64,000 bases of DNA from Pseudomonas sp. DG56-2 (GCF_004803755.1 NZ_CP032311.1:4170501-4234500), one strand, 5' to 3'; shown: positions 27,266 through 37,039, numbered from the stretch's first letter. Notes: a model not told the origin generated them from the letters alone. Numbers and translations are program-made.

Positions 27266-27282
27266 AGCAAGTGTTATGCCAA
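27266..27282 (-). promoter_or_regulatory. Predicted sigma54 promoter of the fliL operon
   Basis: Minus-strand TTGGCATAACACTTGCT has perfect GG-N10-GC spacing, -24 TGGCAT and -12 TTGCT. The start of transcription would be about 38 bases before fliL. Confidence 0.8.
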
Positions 27283-27301
27283 CCTGGTGCAACGATTGGC
27301 A

Positions 27302-27371
27302 GTAGGAACCGGCTTGCCCCGCGATAGCGAATGCTCTTCACGATCGCATCGCGGCTCAAGCCCGCCCCCAC
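27302..27371. repeat. REPIN (two inverted REP sequences) between fliK and fliL
   Basis: A REP unit from 27302 (GTAGGAACCGGCTTGCCCCG) is followed after a 15-base spacer by an inverted, slightly diverged copy ending at 27371 (minus-strand reading begins GTGGGGGCGGGCTTGAGCCG). This is the standard Pseudomonas REPIN geometry and can fold into a long hairpin. It lies 10 bases after the fliK stop. Confidence 0.8.
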
Positions 27372-27381
27372 CCGGGGAAAG

Positions 27382-28674
27382 TCAGGCGTAATAGTCGACC
27401 GCGCTGGAGCCGACCACGGCCTGCTGCTCGACAGGGGCAGTACTGGCAGCAACCTCAGCGCTTTCGCCCGCCGCATTGCGCCGCGCCGCCACACCACTGA
27501 GGCGTGGCGAATCAGGCTGGCCTTGTTGTTGCTGACCGCGCGACTGGTCGGCGACATTCACATCCGGCTGGCCAAGACCCTGCTGGGCAAACATCTCCTT
27601 GAGCCGGTGCACTTGGTTTTCCAGTGCTTCACGGACACCGACATGGCCACTGGTGAATGTGATCTGCGCCTGCTGCTCAGGCGCGAGGTTAACGCGAATG
27701 TCCAGGCGCCCCAACTCTGCCGGCTCCAACTGAATGTCCGCAGACTTGAGGTTCTGACTCGACAAGTACATCACGCGGTTGACCAAGCCTTCAGCCCAAC
27801 CACCCTGGTTCATCGCCAATGGCTGATGTAGAGGCGCGGGCGCCGCCGGCACAACATTAGCGGTTTTCGCTGTTGCCGCTTGCGTCAGTGCACTCAGGCG
27901 CTCGGCAAAATTGTCTACGCGCGTGTCACTGGAAGCACTCTTGAGGTCTTTGAGGCCGTCATCGAGAAGCCCGGAAAATGCCTTGTCACCCGCCTCGCCC
28001 TGCTCACCTCCTGCCCCAGCCTTGTCGAGCATTCCCGCCATGGTATTGACGACCGCCTGCCCTGTGGTCGCTTCTGGCTGTGCAGTCGCCGTTTTACTGG
28101 CGCTGTGCGCCGAGGTGGTCCCCTGTGAGTGGGCGCTTTGCTCCAACGCCATGCGCAAGGCAGGCATATCATCCAGTGGATCGGCTTGCGGGTCGAATTC
28201 TGGCTCTTCTGTCACAACTGGCGCCGCAACCTGGGCCTGCAACTGAGCAGCCTGAACAACCGGCGCCACTGTCTCGGCCTGGGCCTGAATCAACTGGGCA
28301 CCGGGTTGCGCGTCGGTGACCTGGCCGGCAACCAGATTGGGATCGATCAGCGTAGGATCCGGCGTCTCACTGCCTGCTGCGGGCGCGCCGTCCTGGTCTT
28401 CAGGCAAGGTTTTGCCGCTGTCGGCAACTTTCTTCTGCTCGGTGGCGGTGCCCTTGCCGCTTGCAACATCCTTGCTAGCGGGCTCGGTCTTGCCGCGGCT
28501 TTGCACATCAGCTGGGTTCGACGGTTTGTCCCGTGACTGCTGGGCATACACGTTGGAAAAGCCCGAGGCCTTGTCGTTCGTCGCCTGCAGCGCCTTGTCC
28601 GGCTGGTTGCCGGCAGCGCGCGAAGCCTTTGTTGCGGTACCGACCTGCAGCAATGGGTTGGAAGCGACCGGCAT
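27382..28674 (-). CDS. fliK: Flagellar hook-length control protein FliK
   Basis: Secreted ruler that measures hook length and triggers the FlhB switch. In 430 residues the N-terminal ~290 are low-complexity (Q, A, S, T rich) and the C-terminal domain (~300-395) carries NQGGWAEGLVNRVMYLSSQNLKSADIQLEPAELGRLDIRVNLAPE, the classical FliK signature. It is transcribed from its own sigma54 element, apart from fliL. Confidence 0.96.
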   Translation of the reverse strand: MPVASNPLLQVGTATKASRAAGNQPDKALQATNDKASGFSNVYAQQSRDKPSNPADVQSRGKTEPASKDVASGKGTATEQKKVADSGKTLPEDQDGAPAAGSETPDPTLIDPNLVAGQVTDAQPGAQLIQAQAETVAPVVQAAQLQAQVAAPVVTEEPEFDPQADPLDDMPALRMALEQSAHSQGTTSAHSASKTATAQPEATTGQAVVNTMAGMLDKAGAGGEQGEAGDKAFSGLLDDGLKDLKSASSDTRVDNFAERLSALTQAATAKTANVVPAAPAPLHQPLAMNQGGWAEGLVNRVMYLSSQNLKSADIQLEPAELGRLDIRVNLAPEQQAQITFTSGHVGVREALENQVHRLKEMFAQQGLGQPDVNVADQSRGQQQQGQPDSPRLSGVAARRNAAGESAEVAASTAPVEQQAVVGSSAVDYYA

Positions 28675-28722
28675 GTGGGAGTCTCCGCGACAGAGGGGAT
28701 CAATGTTAATTAGCAGAGACTC

Positions 28723-28739
28723 TGCAAGACTCGCGCCAA
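28723..28739 (-). promoter_or_regulatory. Predicted sigma54 promoter of fliK
   Basis: Minus-strand TTGGCGCGAGTCTTGCA has GG-N10-GC, -24 TGGCGC and -12 TTGCA. It lies about 50 bases before the fliK start. Confidence 0.8.
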
Positions 28740-28755
28740 GCCCATCGATATCAGG

Positions 28756-29100
28756 TCAACCGGAAACTCGCTCGCACTCTTCGATATACAGGACCCGGAC
28801 CACGTCATACTCGCGATGAATCTGATTGATCAGGTTTTCAATATCGGTGAGCGGAGGCTGTTTGACGCGCTCCTCCAATTGCTGACACAACGCCGCCAGG
28901 GCTGTGGCGCCCATGTTGCTGCTGCTGCCCTTGAAGCTGTGCGCAGCATGGCCAAGCTGTTGTGCAGTTGTGGCCTGGTGCAACAGGTTAAGACGGACTT
29001 CGGAGTCCAGGAGAAAGGTTCTGATCAACTGCGCATAATCATGCTCCATGACTTCCTGGAGACCGCTCAACACCTCGTGATCTATATGAATATCGGACAC
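28756..29100 (-). CDS. hptB: Histidine phosphotransfer protein HptB
   Basis: A 114-residue Hpt domain with phospho-acceptor H54 in AAHSFKGSSSNMGA. In Pseudomonas, HptB collects phosphate from hybrid sensor kinases and passes it to HsbR, feeding the Gac/Rsm and swarming/biofilm decision. The start is GTG 29100 with AAGGAG seven bases upstream. It is followed by fliK and preceded by hsbR. Confidence 0.93.
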   Translation of the reverse strand: MSDIHIDHEVLSGLQEVMEHDYAQLIRTFLLDSEVRLNLLHQATTAQQLGHAAHSFKGSSSNMGATALAALCQQLEERVKQPPLTDIENLINQIHREYDVVRVLYIEECERVSG

Positions 29101-29125
29101 TTGCTCACTCCTTGATCAAGTTGGA

Positions 29126-30829
29126 TTATGCCAGAGCCTCCCAAGCGAACTCCACGCATACTCGGCGCCCCTGGTCACCCCATTCGGCACGTCGACTGAG
29201 TCGGCGTACAAGATTCAACCCGCGCCCGTGCAACCCTTGCTCAACCAGCGGACGCGCCAGTACGTTGCTCACATCGAAACCTTTGCCACTGTCTTCAACC
29301 TCAATGATCAGACGGCCATCCTGGCCTTGAGGTTCAATACGCAACCCTACCCGGATATAGCCACTGCACAACGCTTGCAAGCGCTCGTTGCGCTGGCGGT
29401 AGTATTCGGCAAAACCCTGGGCATCGCGCTTGAGACCGGAATCCAGTCCCAGCACCCCATGTTCCAGGGCGTTGGAGTACAGCTCGTTCAACACGCAATG
29501 CAATGCGCCACTCTGGGCCCGCAAGCCATGGATTTCCTGCAACAGCTGCAACAGAAACGGCAATGGATTGAAGCGCTTGAGCGTTTCGGCGCGAAATTCG
29601 AACTGCGACGACCAGTCCAGCGGCGCGGATTGCCCACTGTCAGAATAGATCAGCGGACGCGGCAACAAGGCATCCGCTTCGACCACCGTAATTTCCAGCA
29701 GGCTCACATCATCACGGGAGCGCCCACGAAAGGCATCCAGCGCCTGCTGCACCTCTGCAAACAGTAGCTCGGGTTGGTGGTTATTGCCCAGTACCTGCAG
29801 CAGCCGCTCGACACCGAACAATTGATCGTTGTCGTCACTGGTATCGACCACCCCATCCGACAACAGCAACAGGCGCTCGCCCAGCGCTAGCGGCAGCACC
29901 TGAGTCGAGTCATCGAAGCGTTCCGCCGCCAGCACCCCCAACGGCAAATGGCGTGACACCATGGGCAACGGATCAGCGTCGCCAGTAGCGGACAGCAGAT
30001 AGGCGTCCGGCATGCCACCGTTCCAGAATTCGACCATGCGGCGCTGCAAACTCAGGTTAAGCATCAGCGCGCAACAGAACATATCCACAGGCAGGATGCG
30101 TTTGAGCTTGGCGTTCATCTCGCGCAACGTCTGCGCCAGGCCATAGCCTTTGGCAGTCATGCCATAGAATATTTCTGCCAACGGCATCGCCCCCACCGCC
30201 GCCGGCAGGCCATGCCCGGTGAAGTCGCCGAGCAACACATGCATGTCACCGCAGGGGGTGTACGCAGCCAACAACAGGTCACCATTGAACAGCGCGTAGG
30301 GTGATTGCAGGTAGCGGATGTTCGGGGCACTCAGGCAGCCCGCGTGCGCCACTTTGTCGAACACAGCCTTGGCCACCCGCTGCTCATTGAGCAAATGGTG
30401 ATGATGGCGGGCGATCTGGTCGCGCTGCTCGAGCACCGTAGCCTGCAACCTGCGCAGACGGTCCATGGCCTTGATCTTGGCCGCCAGGATTACCGGCCGG
30501 TACGGCTTTGCCAGAAAGTCGTCACCGCCGGCCTCCAGACACTGCACCAGGGCTTCTTCCTCACTCAGCGACGTCAGGAAAATAATCGGCACCAACGCCT
30601 CGCCTGCCAGCGCCTTTATTTGCCGCGCCGCTTCAAAGCCATCCATTACCGGCATCAGCGCATCGAGCAGGACCAACTGCGGGCGCTGCTGAGCAAATAA
30701 CGCCACCGCCTGCTCACCGTTTTCAGCAGTCAGCACATCGTGGCCTTGCTTACTGACGATGCGCGCAAGCAACAGGCGATCCGCCGCGCCATCTTCGGCG
30801 ATGAGCACGGTCAGGCGCGACTCGGGCAT
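29126..30829 (-). CDS. hsbR: HptB-dependent response regulator/phosphatase HsbR
   Basis: A ~567-residue three-part regulator. N-terminal receiver (phospho-acceptor in LVLLDALMPVMDG), central PP2C/SpoIIE-type serine phosphatase (HVLLGDFTGHGLPAAVGAMPLAEIF, LLLLSDGVVDTSD), and C-terminal anti-sigma-type HATPase kinase (LNELYSNALEHGVLG, VEDSGKGFDV). It phosphorylates or dephosphorylates HsbA according to HptB input. ATG 30829 is used; a TTG at 30841 overlapping the hsbA stop is the alternative, and no clear ribosome site separates them. Confidence 0.93.
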   Translation of the reverse strand: MPESRLTVLIAEDGAADRLLLARIVSKQGHDVLTAENGEQAVALFAQQRPQLVLLDALMPVMDGFEAARQIKALAGEALVPIIFLTSLSEEEALVQCLEAGGDDFLAKPYRPVILAAKIKAMDRLRRLQATVLEQRDQIARHHHHLLNEQRVAKAVFDKVAHAGCLSAPNIRYLQSPYALFNGDLLLAAYTPCGDMHVLLGDFTGHGLPAAVGAMPLAEIFYGMTAKGYGLAQTLREMNAKLKRILPVDMFCCALMLNLSLQRRMVEFWNGGMPDAYLLSATGDADPLPMVSRHLPLGVLAAERFDDSTQVLPLALGERLLLLSDGVVDTSDDNDQLFGVERLLQVLGNNHQPELLFAEVQQALDAFRGRSRDDVSLLEITVVEADALLPRPLIYSDSGQSAPLDWSSQFEFRAETLKRFNPLPFLLQLLQEIHGLRAQSGALHCVLNELYSNALEHGVLGLDSGLKRDAQGFAEYYRQRNERLQALCSGYIRVGLRIEPQGQDGRLIIEVEDSGKGFDVSNVLARPLVEQGLHGRGLNLVRRLSRRAEWGDQGRRVCVEFAWEALA

Positions 30830-30837
30830 GGGCTGGA

Positions 30838-31140
30838 TCAACTGATATCGAACAGTTTGTCGAAGTTGGCGATGGCGAGAATCTTGCGCACATCCGGGTT
30901 GGTATTGATCACCCGCACATCCGCCTCGTCGCCACCGACGTGATCACGCAACATCAACAGCATCCCCAACGCGGAGCTGTCCAGGTAGGTCGCTTCGCGC
31001 AGATCAACCACCACCGATGAGGCACAGCGCTGGTGTTCATAGGCGTTGCGAAATTCCAGATGCTTGCCAAAGTCAAAGCGCCCTTTAACCTTGATCGTCA
31101 ATTTTTCCCCATCCTGGGAAACCTCAGTATCAACTGCCAT
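30838..31140 (-). CDS. hsbA: STAS-domain anti-sigma factor antagonist HsbA
   Basis: A 100-residue STAS protein, target of HsbR. The phospho-serine pair S55/S56 sits in the typical ATYLDSSALGMLL loop. In P. aeruginosa HsbA binds the anti-sigma factor FlgM when unphosphorylated and the diguanylate cyclase HsbD when phosphorylated. ATG 31140 has GGAA eight bases upstream; an upstream in-frame start at 31176 lacks support. Confidence 0.93.
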   Translation of the reverse strand: MAVDTEVSQDGEKLTIKVKGRFDFGKHLEFRNAYEHQRCASSVVVDLREATYLDSSALGMLLMLRDHVGGDEADVRVINTNPDVRKILAIANFDKLFDIS

Positions 31141-31223
31141 GTTGGCGATTCCTTCGATAACGACGATTGCAGACACCGTGAAGGTTTAGCAGCCTTGGCG
31201 CCCAACAACAACTAAAACCGCTC

Positions 31224-31676
31224 TCAATAGCGCTCGTGACGCGGTAGGCGCTGGGACAATTCATCGAGCAGTTTCTGCTCGCGCTTGTCTTCGATCATGC
31301 GCGCCTCCTCGACGTACCGCTGCACCAACTTGCGCAACCCTTCGACCCGCGCATAAGCCTGTTGCCAGGTGCCCCGGGCATTGTTGAGGTTGTTCTGGTG
31401 CCAGGTCAGGCTCTGGCGCTGCTGGGTCATGGCGCTTTCCAACTGTCCGAGAAAGCGCTGGTAATTGACCAGCCAACTGCCAGACACGCCCTGCCCACCA
31501 CGGTTGATCCACTGCAGTTGATAGTCTTCGCGAAAGCGGTCGAGCTCGGCAAGCTTGGCCTGGGCCAGGTTCACCTGCTGCTGGAATTGCCCCAAACGCT
31601 GGGCGGCCTGGCGCTCGGCGTTCTCGGCCATTTCCACGACCGGTGCCAGGCGCGACGCACGACTGGTTCGAGACAT
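31224..31676 (-). CDS. fliJ: Flagellar export chaperone FliJ
   Basis: A 150-residue coiled-coil protein that inserts in the FliI ring and couples it to FlhA. The sequence is almost all heptad-like helix (ENAERQAAQRLGQFQQQVNLAQAKLAELDRF ... VQRYVEEARMIEDKREQKLLDELSQRL). It lies six bases after fliI. Confidence 0.95.
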   Translation of the reverse strand: MSRTSRASRLAPVVEMAENAERQAAQRLGQFQQQVNLAQAKLAELDRFREDYQLQWINRGGQGVSGSWLVNYQRFLGQLESAMTQQRQSLTWHQNNLNNARGTWQQAYARVEGLRKLVQRYVEEARMIEDKREQKLLDELSQRLPRHERY

Positions 31677-31682
31677 GGCCTA

Positions 31683-33050
31683 CTAGCCGCCCGCGCCGGG
31701 GTTGGGCTGGGCAAATACGCTTTCCAGGTGTTCGCGACTCTGTTGCATGCTGACGTTGTCGTTGAGGCCCTGGCGCAGGTAGTGCACCAGTTTTGGCTGC
31801 AAGGCAATGGCCAGGTCGGTTTCGGCATCACCGCCGGCCACATAAGCGCCGACACTGATCAGATCGCGGCTCTGCGACAGACGCGACCACAGCTGCTTGA
31901 ACTGCTGGGCTTCGCGCAGATGGTCGGGGCTGACCACTTGCGGCATCACCCGACTGATCGACGCTTCGATGTCGATGGCCGGGTAGTGCCCTTCTTCAGC
32001 CAGCCGTCGCGACAGCACGATATGCCCGTCGAGCACACCCCGCGCCGAGTCGGCAATCGGGTCCTGCTGGTCGTCGCCCTCGGACAACACGGTGTAGAAC
32101 GCGGTGATCGAACCACCGCCCGCCTCACCGTTACCGGCACGTTCCACCAGCTTGGGCAACTTGGCGAACACTGACGGCGGATAACCCTTGGTCGCTGGCG
32201 GCTCACCGATTGCCAGGGCAATTTCCCGCTGGGCCTGGGCGAAACGTGTCAGCGAGTCCATCAGCAACAGGACGTTCTTGCCCTTGTCGCGAAAATATTC
32301 GGCGATACGCGTGCAGTACATGGCCGCGCGCAAGCGCATCAGCGGCGCATCGTCGGCCGGGGATGCCACGACCACCGAACGCTTGATGCCTTCGACACCC
32401 AGAATATGCTCGATGAATTCCTTGACCTCCCGCCCCCGCTCACCGATCAGGCCGACCACAATGATGTCAGCCTCGGTAAAGCGGGTCATCATGCCCAGCA
32501 GCACACTCTTACCGACCCCGGTACCGGCAAACAGACCCAGACGCTGGCCACGGCCGACGGTCAACAAGCCGTTGATGCTGCGAATACCGACGTCCAGCGG
32601 CACACTGATCGGGTCACGATTGAGCGGGTTGATGGTCGGGCCGTCCATCGGCACCCAGTCTTCGGCCTTCATGCCGCCCTTGCCATCGAGCGCACGGCCG
32701 GCACCGTCGAGCACCCGCCCAAGCATGCTCATGCCCATGGGCAGGCGGCCATTGTCGGCCAGCGGAACCACCCGCGCGCCCGGGGCGATTCCGACCACGC
32801 TGCCAACTGGCATGAGGAACACCTTGCTCCCGGAAAAGCCCATGACCTCGGCCTCGACCTGCACCGGATGGTGGCTGTCGTCGTTGATCACCACACAGCG
32901 ACTTCCAATCGATGCACGCAAGCCTTCGGCTTCGAGGGTCAAACCGACCATGCGCAGCAGGCGTCCCTCGACGATAGGTTGGGCGGGCAGCTTGACCGTG
33001 TCGGCATAACCTTGCAGGCGCTTGCCGAAGCTGGTGCGATCAAGGCGCAT
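31683..33050 (-). CDS. fliI: Flagellum-specific ATPase FliI
   Basis: Hexameric export ATPase related to the F1 beta subunit, 455 residues. Walker [16 protein letters not shown], Walker [13 protein letters not shown] and the catalytic glutamate region [12 protein letters not shown] are present. ATG 33050 ([12 protein letters not shown]) overlaps the fliH end by 11 bases; a TTG two codons earlier is less likely. Confidence 0.97.
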   Translation of the reverse strand: MRLDRTSFGKRLQGYADTVKLPAQPIVEGRLLRMVGLTLEAEGLRASIGSRCVVINDDSHHPVQVEAEVMGFSGSKVFLMPVGSVVGIAPGARVVPLADNGRLPMGMSMLGRVLDGAGRALDGKGGMKAEDWVPMDGPTINPLNRDPISVPLDVGIRSINGLLTVGRGQRLGLFAGTGVGKSVLLGMMTRFTEADIIVVGLIGERGREVKEFIEHILGVEGIKRSVVVASPADDAPLMRLRAAMYCTRIAEYFRDKGKNVLLLMDSLTRFAQAQREIALAIGEPPATKGYPPSVFAKLPKLVERAGNGEAGGGSITAFYTVLSEGDDQQDPIADSARGVLDGHIVLSRRLAEEGHYPAIDIEASISRVMPQVVSPDHLREAQQFKQLWSRLSQSRDLISVGAYVAGGDAETDLAIALQPKLVHYLRQGLNDNVSMQQSREHLESVFAQPNPGAGG

Positions 33051-33807
33051 CGGCAACGTCCAGATCGATGCTCAAGTCTGGCGCCGCAGGATGCAGGCCC
33101 TGGTCGTGCAACTGATCGAACAACTGCGCCAGGGCTTTTTCGATGCGCGTTTCCATGCTCGCGTCGATTCGGCTGTAATCGGTCTCGATGCGGCAACCAC
33201 CGGGCAGCAGGGTCTCGTCTTCCAGTAGCTTCCAGCGTTCTTCGTGGCGCTCACGCAAGGCCTTGGCTTGCTCGAAGTCCTGGGGATTGATGTGAATACG
33301 GATATTTTCCGCACCCATGGGCAGCAACTTCAGGGCTTCGCGCAATACCTGAGCGATCTGGCTGGAGTCGCTGCGCAACTCACGACCAATAACTTCTCGG
33401 GCCGTGTGCGCAACCAGGCTCACCAGCGCTTTCTCGATCTGGCTGTCCTGTTCGGCGATAGGCTCGAGCAAATTGCTCATCAGCCGTTCGAGGCTGGCAA
33501 GCTTGGCCTTGAGAGCGGTTTCAGCTTCTTGGCGTACCTTGAGCTGGGTGCTATGGAACCCTTCGCGCTCACCGGTGGCGAAGCCTTCGTTGTAGGCTTC
33601 CTGACGAATGCTTTCGAGCTCTTCGAGGGTCAGCGGCTGGACTTCTTCCAGCGGCACTTCCTCGACTTCGTCCTGAACCACTTCAGGCTCAGGTTCCGGC
33701 TCGGGCTCAGGTTCCGGTTCCGGGTCGAAACTGGGCAACGCCCAGCGATCGAAGCCCTCGACCTCATTGGCGCGAATCAGCTCACTCAGGTGCTCGTTGG
33801 TTGACAT
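33040..33807 (-). CDS. fliH: Flagellar assembly protein FliH
   Basis: Negative regulator and stalk of the FliI ATPase, 255 residues. An unusual Pro-Glu dipeptide run follows the N-terminal region ([18 protein letters not shown], ~28-45), then an acidic stretch, a coiled coil with [10 protein letters not shown], and the C-terminal FliI-binding domain. ATG 33807 gives [13 protein letters not shown] 33819 has no ribosome site. Confidence 0.95.
   Translation of the reverse strand: MSTNEHLSELIRANEVEGFDRWALPSFDPEPEPEPEPEPEPEVVQDEVEEVPLEEVQPLTLEELESIRQEAYNEGFATGEREGFHSTQLKVRQEAETALKAKLASLERLMSNLLEPIAEQDSQIEKALVSLVAHTAREVIGRELRSDSSQIAQVLREALKLLPMGAENIRIHINPQDFEQAKALRERHEERWKLLEDETLLPGGCRIETDYSRIDASMETRIEKALAQLFDQLHDQGLHPAAPDLSIDLDVADAP
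33676..33726 (-). repeat. Hexanucleotide microsatellite coding Pro-Glu repeats in FliH
   Basis: Alternating CCNGA(A/G) codon pairs give (PE)n. On the plus strand the units GGTTCC, GGCTCG and GGCTCA alternate. The repeat preserves frame on slippage, so length variants would only change the linker. Confidence 0.6.
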
Positions 33808-33842
33808 GATTGCACGCACTCAAAAAAATCGCGGGACAGGCT

Positions 33843-34862
33843 TTAGATCATCTCTTCGCCGCCCTTGCCACCGAGTACGATTTCTCCGGCTTCGGCCATA
33901 CGGCGGGCGATGGTGAGGATTTCCTTTTGTGCCGTCTCGACGTCGCTGACCCGCACCGGCCCTTTGGCCTCCAGGTCGTCGCGCAGCAATTCCGAGGCAC
34001 GCTTGGACATGTTCTTGAAAATCTTGTCCTTGACCTTCTCGTCGGCGCCCTTGAGCGACACCACCAGCACATCGGAGGACACTTCGCGCAACAGCGCCTG
34101 GATGCCACGGTCATCAACATCGGCAAGGTTGTTGAAGACGAACATCAGGTCTTCGATCTGCTCGGAGAGGTCGCCGTCGATGTCGCGAATCGCATCCATC
34201 AACTGGCCTTCCACCGAGCTGTCGAGGAAGTTCATGATATCGGCAGCACGCTTGATACCACCCAGGGTGGTACGCGCCGCGTTGGAGTTCCCGGAGAACT
34301 GTTTCTCGAGGATCTGGTTGAGTTCCTTGAGCGCCGCCGGCTGCACGGTGTTGAGCGAAGAGACACGCAGGATGATGTCCAGGCGCACCTTGTGGTCGAA
34401 GTTGCCCAGCACTTCACCAGCCTGATCGGGGTCCAGGTAAGCCACGACAATGGCCTGGATCTGCGGGTGCTCGTAGCGAATGACGTCGGCTACGGCTCGT
34501 GGTTCCATCCACTTGAGGCTGTCCAGGCCGCTGGTGTTACCACCGAGCAGGATGCGGTCGATAAGGCCGTTGGCCTTGTCTTCACCCAAGGCCTGGGTAA
34601 GCATCTTGCGAATGTAGCCGTCGGAGCCGACACCCAGGCTGGTCTGGTCGCCGACAATCTCGACGAACTCGCTCATGACCTGCTCGACCTGCTCGCGATG
34701 GACGTTGCCCATCTGCGCCATGGCAACGCCGACCCGCTGTACTTCCTTGGGCCCCATGTGCCGCAACACTTGGGCAGCATCGGTTTCACCCAAGGACAAG
34801 AGCAGGATTGCCGCCTTGTCGACCCGGGTCAGTTTCGCGGTTAGGGCTCGGTTATCACTCAT
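33843..34862 (-). CDS. fliG: Flagellar motor switch protein FliG
   Basis: Torque-generating C-ring protein, 339 residues, that bridges FliF and FliM and contacts the stators. N-terminal (KAAILLLSLGETDAAQVLRHM), middle EHPQ motif (RYEHPQIQAIVVAYL) and C-terminal charged domain (DLMFVFNNLADVDDRGIQALLREV) are present. Its start overlaps the fliF end by eight bases. Confidence 0.98.
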   Translation of the reverse strand: MSDNRALTAKLTRVDKAAILLLSLGETDAAQVLRHMGPKEVQRVGVAMAQMGNVHREQVEQVMSEFVEIVGDQTSLGVGSDGYIRKMLTQALGEDKANGLIDRILLGGNTSGLDSLKWMEPRAVADVIRYEHPQIQAIVVAYLDPDQAGEVLGNFDHKVRLDIILRVSSLNTVQPAALKELNQILEKQFSGNSNAARTTLGGIKRAADIMNFLDSSVEGQLMDAIRDIDGDLSEQIEDLMFVFNNLADVDDRGIQALLREVSSDVLVVSLKGADEKVKDKIFKNMSKRASELLRDDLEAKGPVRVSDVETAQKEILTIARRMAEAGEIVLGGKGGEEMI

Positions 34863-36636
34863 CGGCGTTGATCCACTCTTTCACGACCTGGGCCACACGA
34901 CCCGGGTCTTCGGCCACCAGGCTCTTGATTGCATTGAGCTGTGCGTCGTAGCCCTCGCTCGGGCTCGGCAGCAGAATGCTTTGCGGACCACCCAGGCTTA
35001 CGCGGTCGTTGGCCAATTCGCCATCCAGACCGAGCATACCGCCCAGTTCCATGTCGCCATCGGCACCGGCGCTTTGCTTCCCATTGCCAGTGATGTTGTT
35101 AAGTACCGGACGCAGCACGCCGAACACCAGCACGAGGATGAACAGCACACCCATGACCTGCTTGATGATGTCCCAGAACCACGGCTGCGAGTAGAACGGA
35201 ATTTCGCTGATCACTTCACCGCGGTCAGCAGCGAATGGCACGTTGATTACGCTGACGCTGTCGCCGCGGCTGGCGTCGAAGCCCACCGCATCCTGGACCA
35301 GGCGAGTAAAGCGCGCCAGGTCTTCAGCAGCCCATGGCGCACGGGTGGTGTCGCCGGTTGCCGGGTCGACCTTGACCTGGTCATCGACCACCACCGCGAC
35401 CGACAGCCGATTCAAACGGCCCTGCTGCTGGCGGGTATGGCTGATGGAACGATCAAGTTCGAAGTTCTTGGTCGATTGCTGGCGTTTGTCCGCAGGGTAC
35501 GGCGCGAGCATTGGTTGGCCAGTGGCCGGGTCCATGATCTGCTGGCCGTTGGCATCGAGCAGCGGCTGGCCTGGCTGGATGGCAGCAGTCGCTCCGGGCG
35601 CTCCACCGGTTGTTTGCGGCGCCGATGCCGGGCCTGGAGGCTGGTTGCTCAACGCACCCGGCACACCTTGAGGCCCCATGCTACTGGAGCGCTGTTCATT
35701 GACCGACTGTTCGCTGCGCAGCGCCGGCTGGTCCGGATTGAACTGCTCGGAAGTCGATTCAACGGCGCTGAAGTCGACATCGGCCGACACTTCGGCCTTG
35801 TAGCGATCGTTGCCCAGCACCGGCTGCAGTATGTTATGCACACGCTGGGTGAGCATGCCTTCCATGCGGCGACTGTAGTCGAACTGCTTGCCTGCCATGG
35901 TCAGCTCGGAGTTGCCGAGCTGCTCGGACAGCAGATTGCCCTTCTGGTCGACGACAGTGACCTGGGACTTGTCCAGTTCCGGCACGCTGGTTGCCACCAG
36001 GTTGACGATGGCCATCACCTGACCGGCTTCCAACCCTCGACCGGGGTAGAGCTCAACCAGTACCGAAGCACTCGGACGGCGTTCGTCGCGTACAAATACC
36101 GAGCTTTTCGGAATCGCCAGGTGCACGCGTGCGGCCTTGACGTTGTTCAGGCTTGAAACCGTACGCGCCAGCTCGCCCTCGAGGCCACGACGATAACGGG
36201 TGGCCTCCATGAACTGGCTGGTGCCCAGGCCTTGTTCCTTGTCGAGAATCTCGAATCCGACATTGCCATCCCCCGGCGCTACGCCGGCCGCGGCCAACTT
36301 CAGGCGCGCACGGGAAAGGTCATCGGCCTTGACCAGCAAGGCACCGGAGTTGGGTTCGACGTTGTAAGGGATATCCGCAGCGGCCAGGGTGTCCATGACC
36401 TGCTTGGTATCCATGCCGGCAAGGCTGCCGTACAGCGGCCGGTAGTCCGGTTGCTGCGACCAGAGCACCACGGCAAAACCGATGGCCACGCTGGCAGCCA
36501 GACCGACCAGCAGGCCAACCTGACGCAGCATTGGCATCTGCGAGATATTTTCCAGAAACGACATGCCGAACAACGGCGGCTTGGGCGCTGTTGCGCCGCT
36601 TTTCGCGGGCACGTTATCGACGACTGATTCGGCCAT
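34855..36636 (-). CDS. fliF: Flagellar MS-ring protein FliF
   Basis: MS-ring scaffold, 593 residues. Two membrane helices (about 37-57 and 450-470), ring-building motifs between them (QPDYRPLYGSLAGMDTKQVMDTLAAADIPYNVEP), a long Pro/Gln-rich periplasmic insert (~300-375), and the C-terminal FliG-binding tail (YDAQLNAIKSLVAEDPGRVAQVVKEWI). It is second gene of the fliEFGHIJ operon. Confidence 0.98.
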   Translation of the reverse strand: MAESVVDNVPAKSGATAPKPPLFGMSFLENISQMPMLRQVGLLVGLAASVAIGFAVVLWSQQPDYRPLYGSLAGMDTKQVMDTLAAADIPYNVEPNSGALLVKADDLSRARLKLAAAGVAPGDGNVGFEILDKEQGLGTSQFMEATRYRRGLEGELARTVSSLNNVKAARVHLAIPKSSVFVRDERRPSASVLVELYPGRGLEAGQVMAIVNLVATSVPELDKSQVTVVDQKGNLLSEQLGNSELTMAGKQFDYSRRMEGMLTQRVHNILQPVLGNDRYKAEVSADVDFSAVESTSEQFNPDQPALRSEQSVNEQRSSSMGPQGVPGALSNQPPGPASAPQTTGGAPGATAAIQPGQPLLDANGQQIMDPATGQPMLAPYPADKRQQSTKNFELDRSISHTRQQQGRLNRLSVAVVVDDQVKVDPATGDTTRAPWAAEDLARFTRLVQDAVGFDASRGDSVSVINVPFAADRGEVISEIPFYSQPWFWDIIKQVMGVLFILVLVFGVLRPVLNNITGNGKQSAGADGDMELGGMLGLDGELANDRVSLGGPQSILLPSPSEGYDAQLNAIKSLVAEDPGRVAQVVKEWINADE

Positions 36637-36651
36637 GACTCAATTTCGCCC

Positions 36652-36978
36652 TTATACCGGCATCTGCATGATGTCTTGATAGGCCTGGACCAGCTTGTTA
36701 CGCACTTGGGTCAAGGCTTGAAACGATACGGAGGCCTTCTGCGAGGCAATCATCACGTCGGTCAGATCAACACCGCTCTTACCAATTTCAAATGCATTGG
36801 CGAGCTGCGTGGAAGCCTGCTGGGTGTCGCTGACCTTATTGATGGCCTGCCCCAGCATATCGGCAAAATTACTCGAGCCGAGCTCGGGCGCTGCTGCCGC
36901 CTTGGGCATCGACATGGCGTCCATCTGCATGGCCCGCATGTCCAACATCAATCGATTAAATTCAACACCTTGACTCAT
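36652..36978 (-). CDS. fliE: Flagellar hook-basal body complex protein FliE
   Basis: A 108-residue MS-ring/rod junction protein and first export substrate. Characteristic [19 protein letters not shown] and SLDVM-like [38 protein letters not shown] end. ATG 36978 follows GAGAGAAG; the frame continues upstream to 37047 without homology. It is first gene of its operon. Confidence 0.96.
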   Translation of the reverse strand: MSQGVEFNRLMLDMRAMQMDAMSMPKAAAAPELGSSNFADMLGQAINKVSDTQQASTQLANAFEIGKSGVDLTDVMIASQKASVSFQALTQVRNKLVQAYQDIMQMPV

Positions 36979-37039
36979 GGACTTCTCTCTCCGACGGCCC
37001 GCATTTTTTTGACACTCACGCAGCGGATAGGCAGGACTT

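Noticed and set aside
26068..27327. 419-codon open frame opposite fliM/fliL
   Set aside because: Crosses the fliL start and sigma54 promoter and has no homology-like segments.
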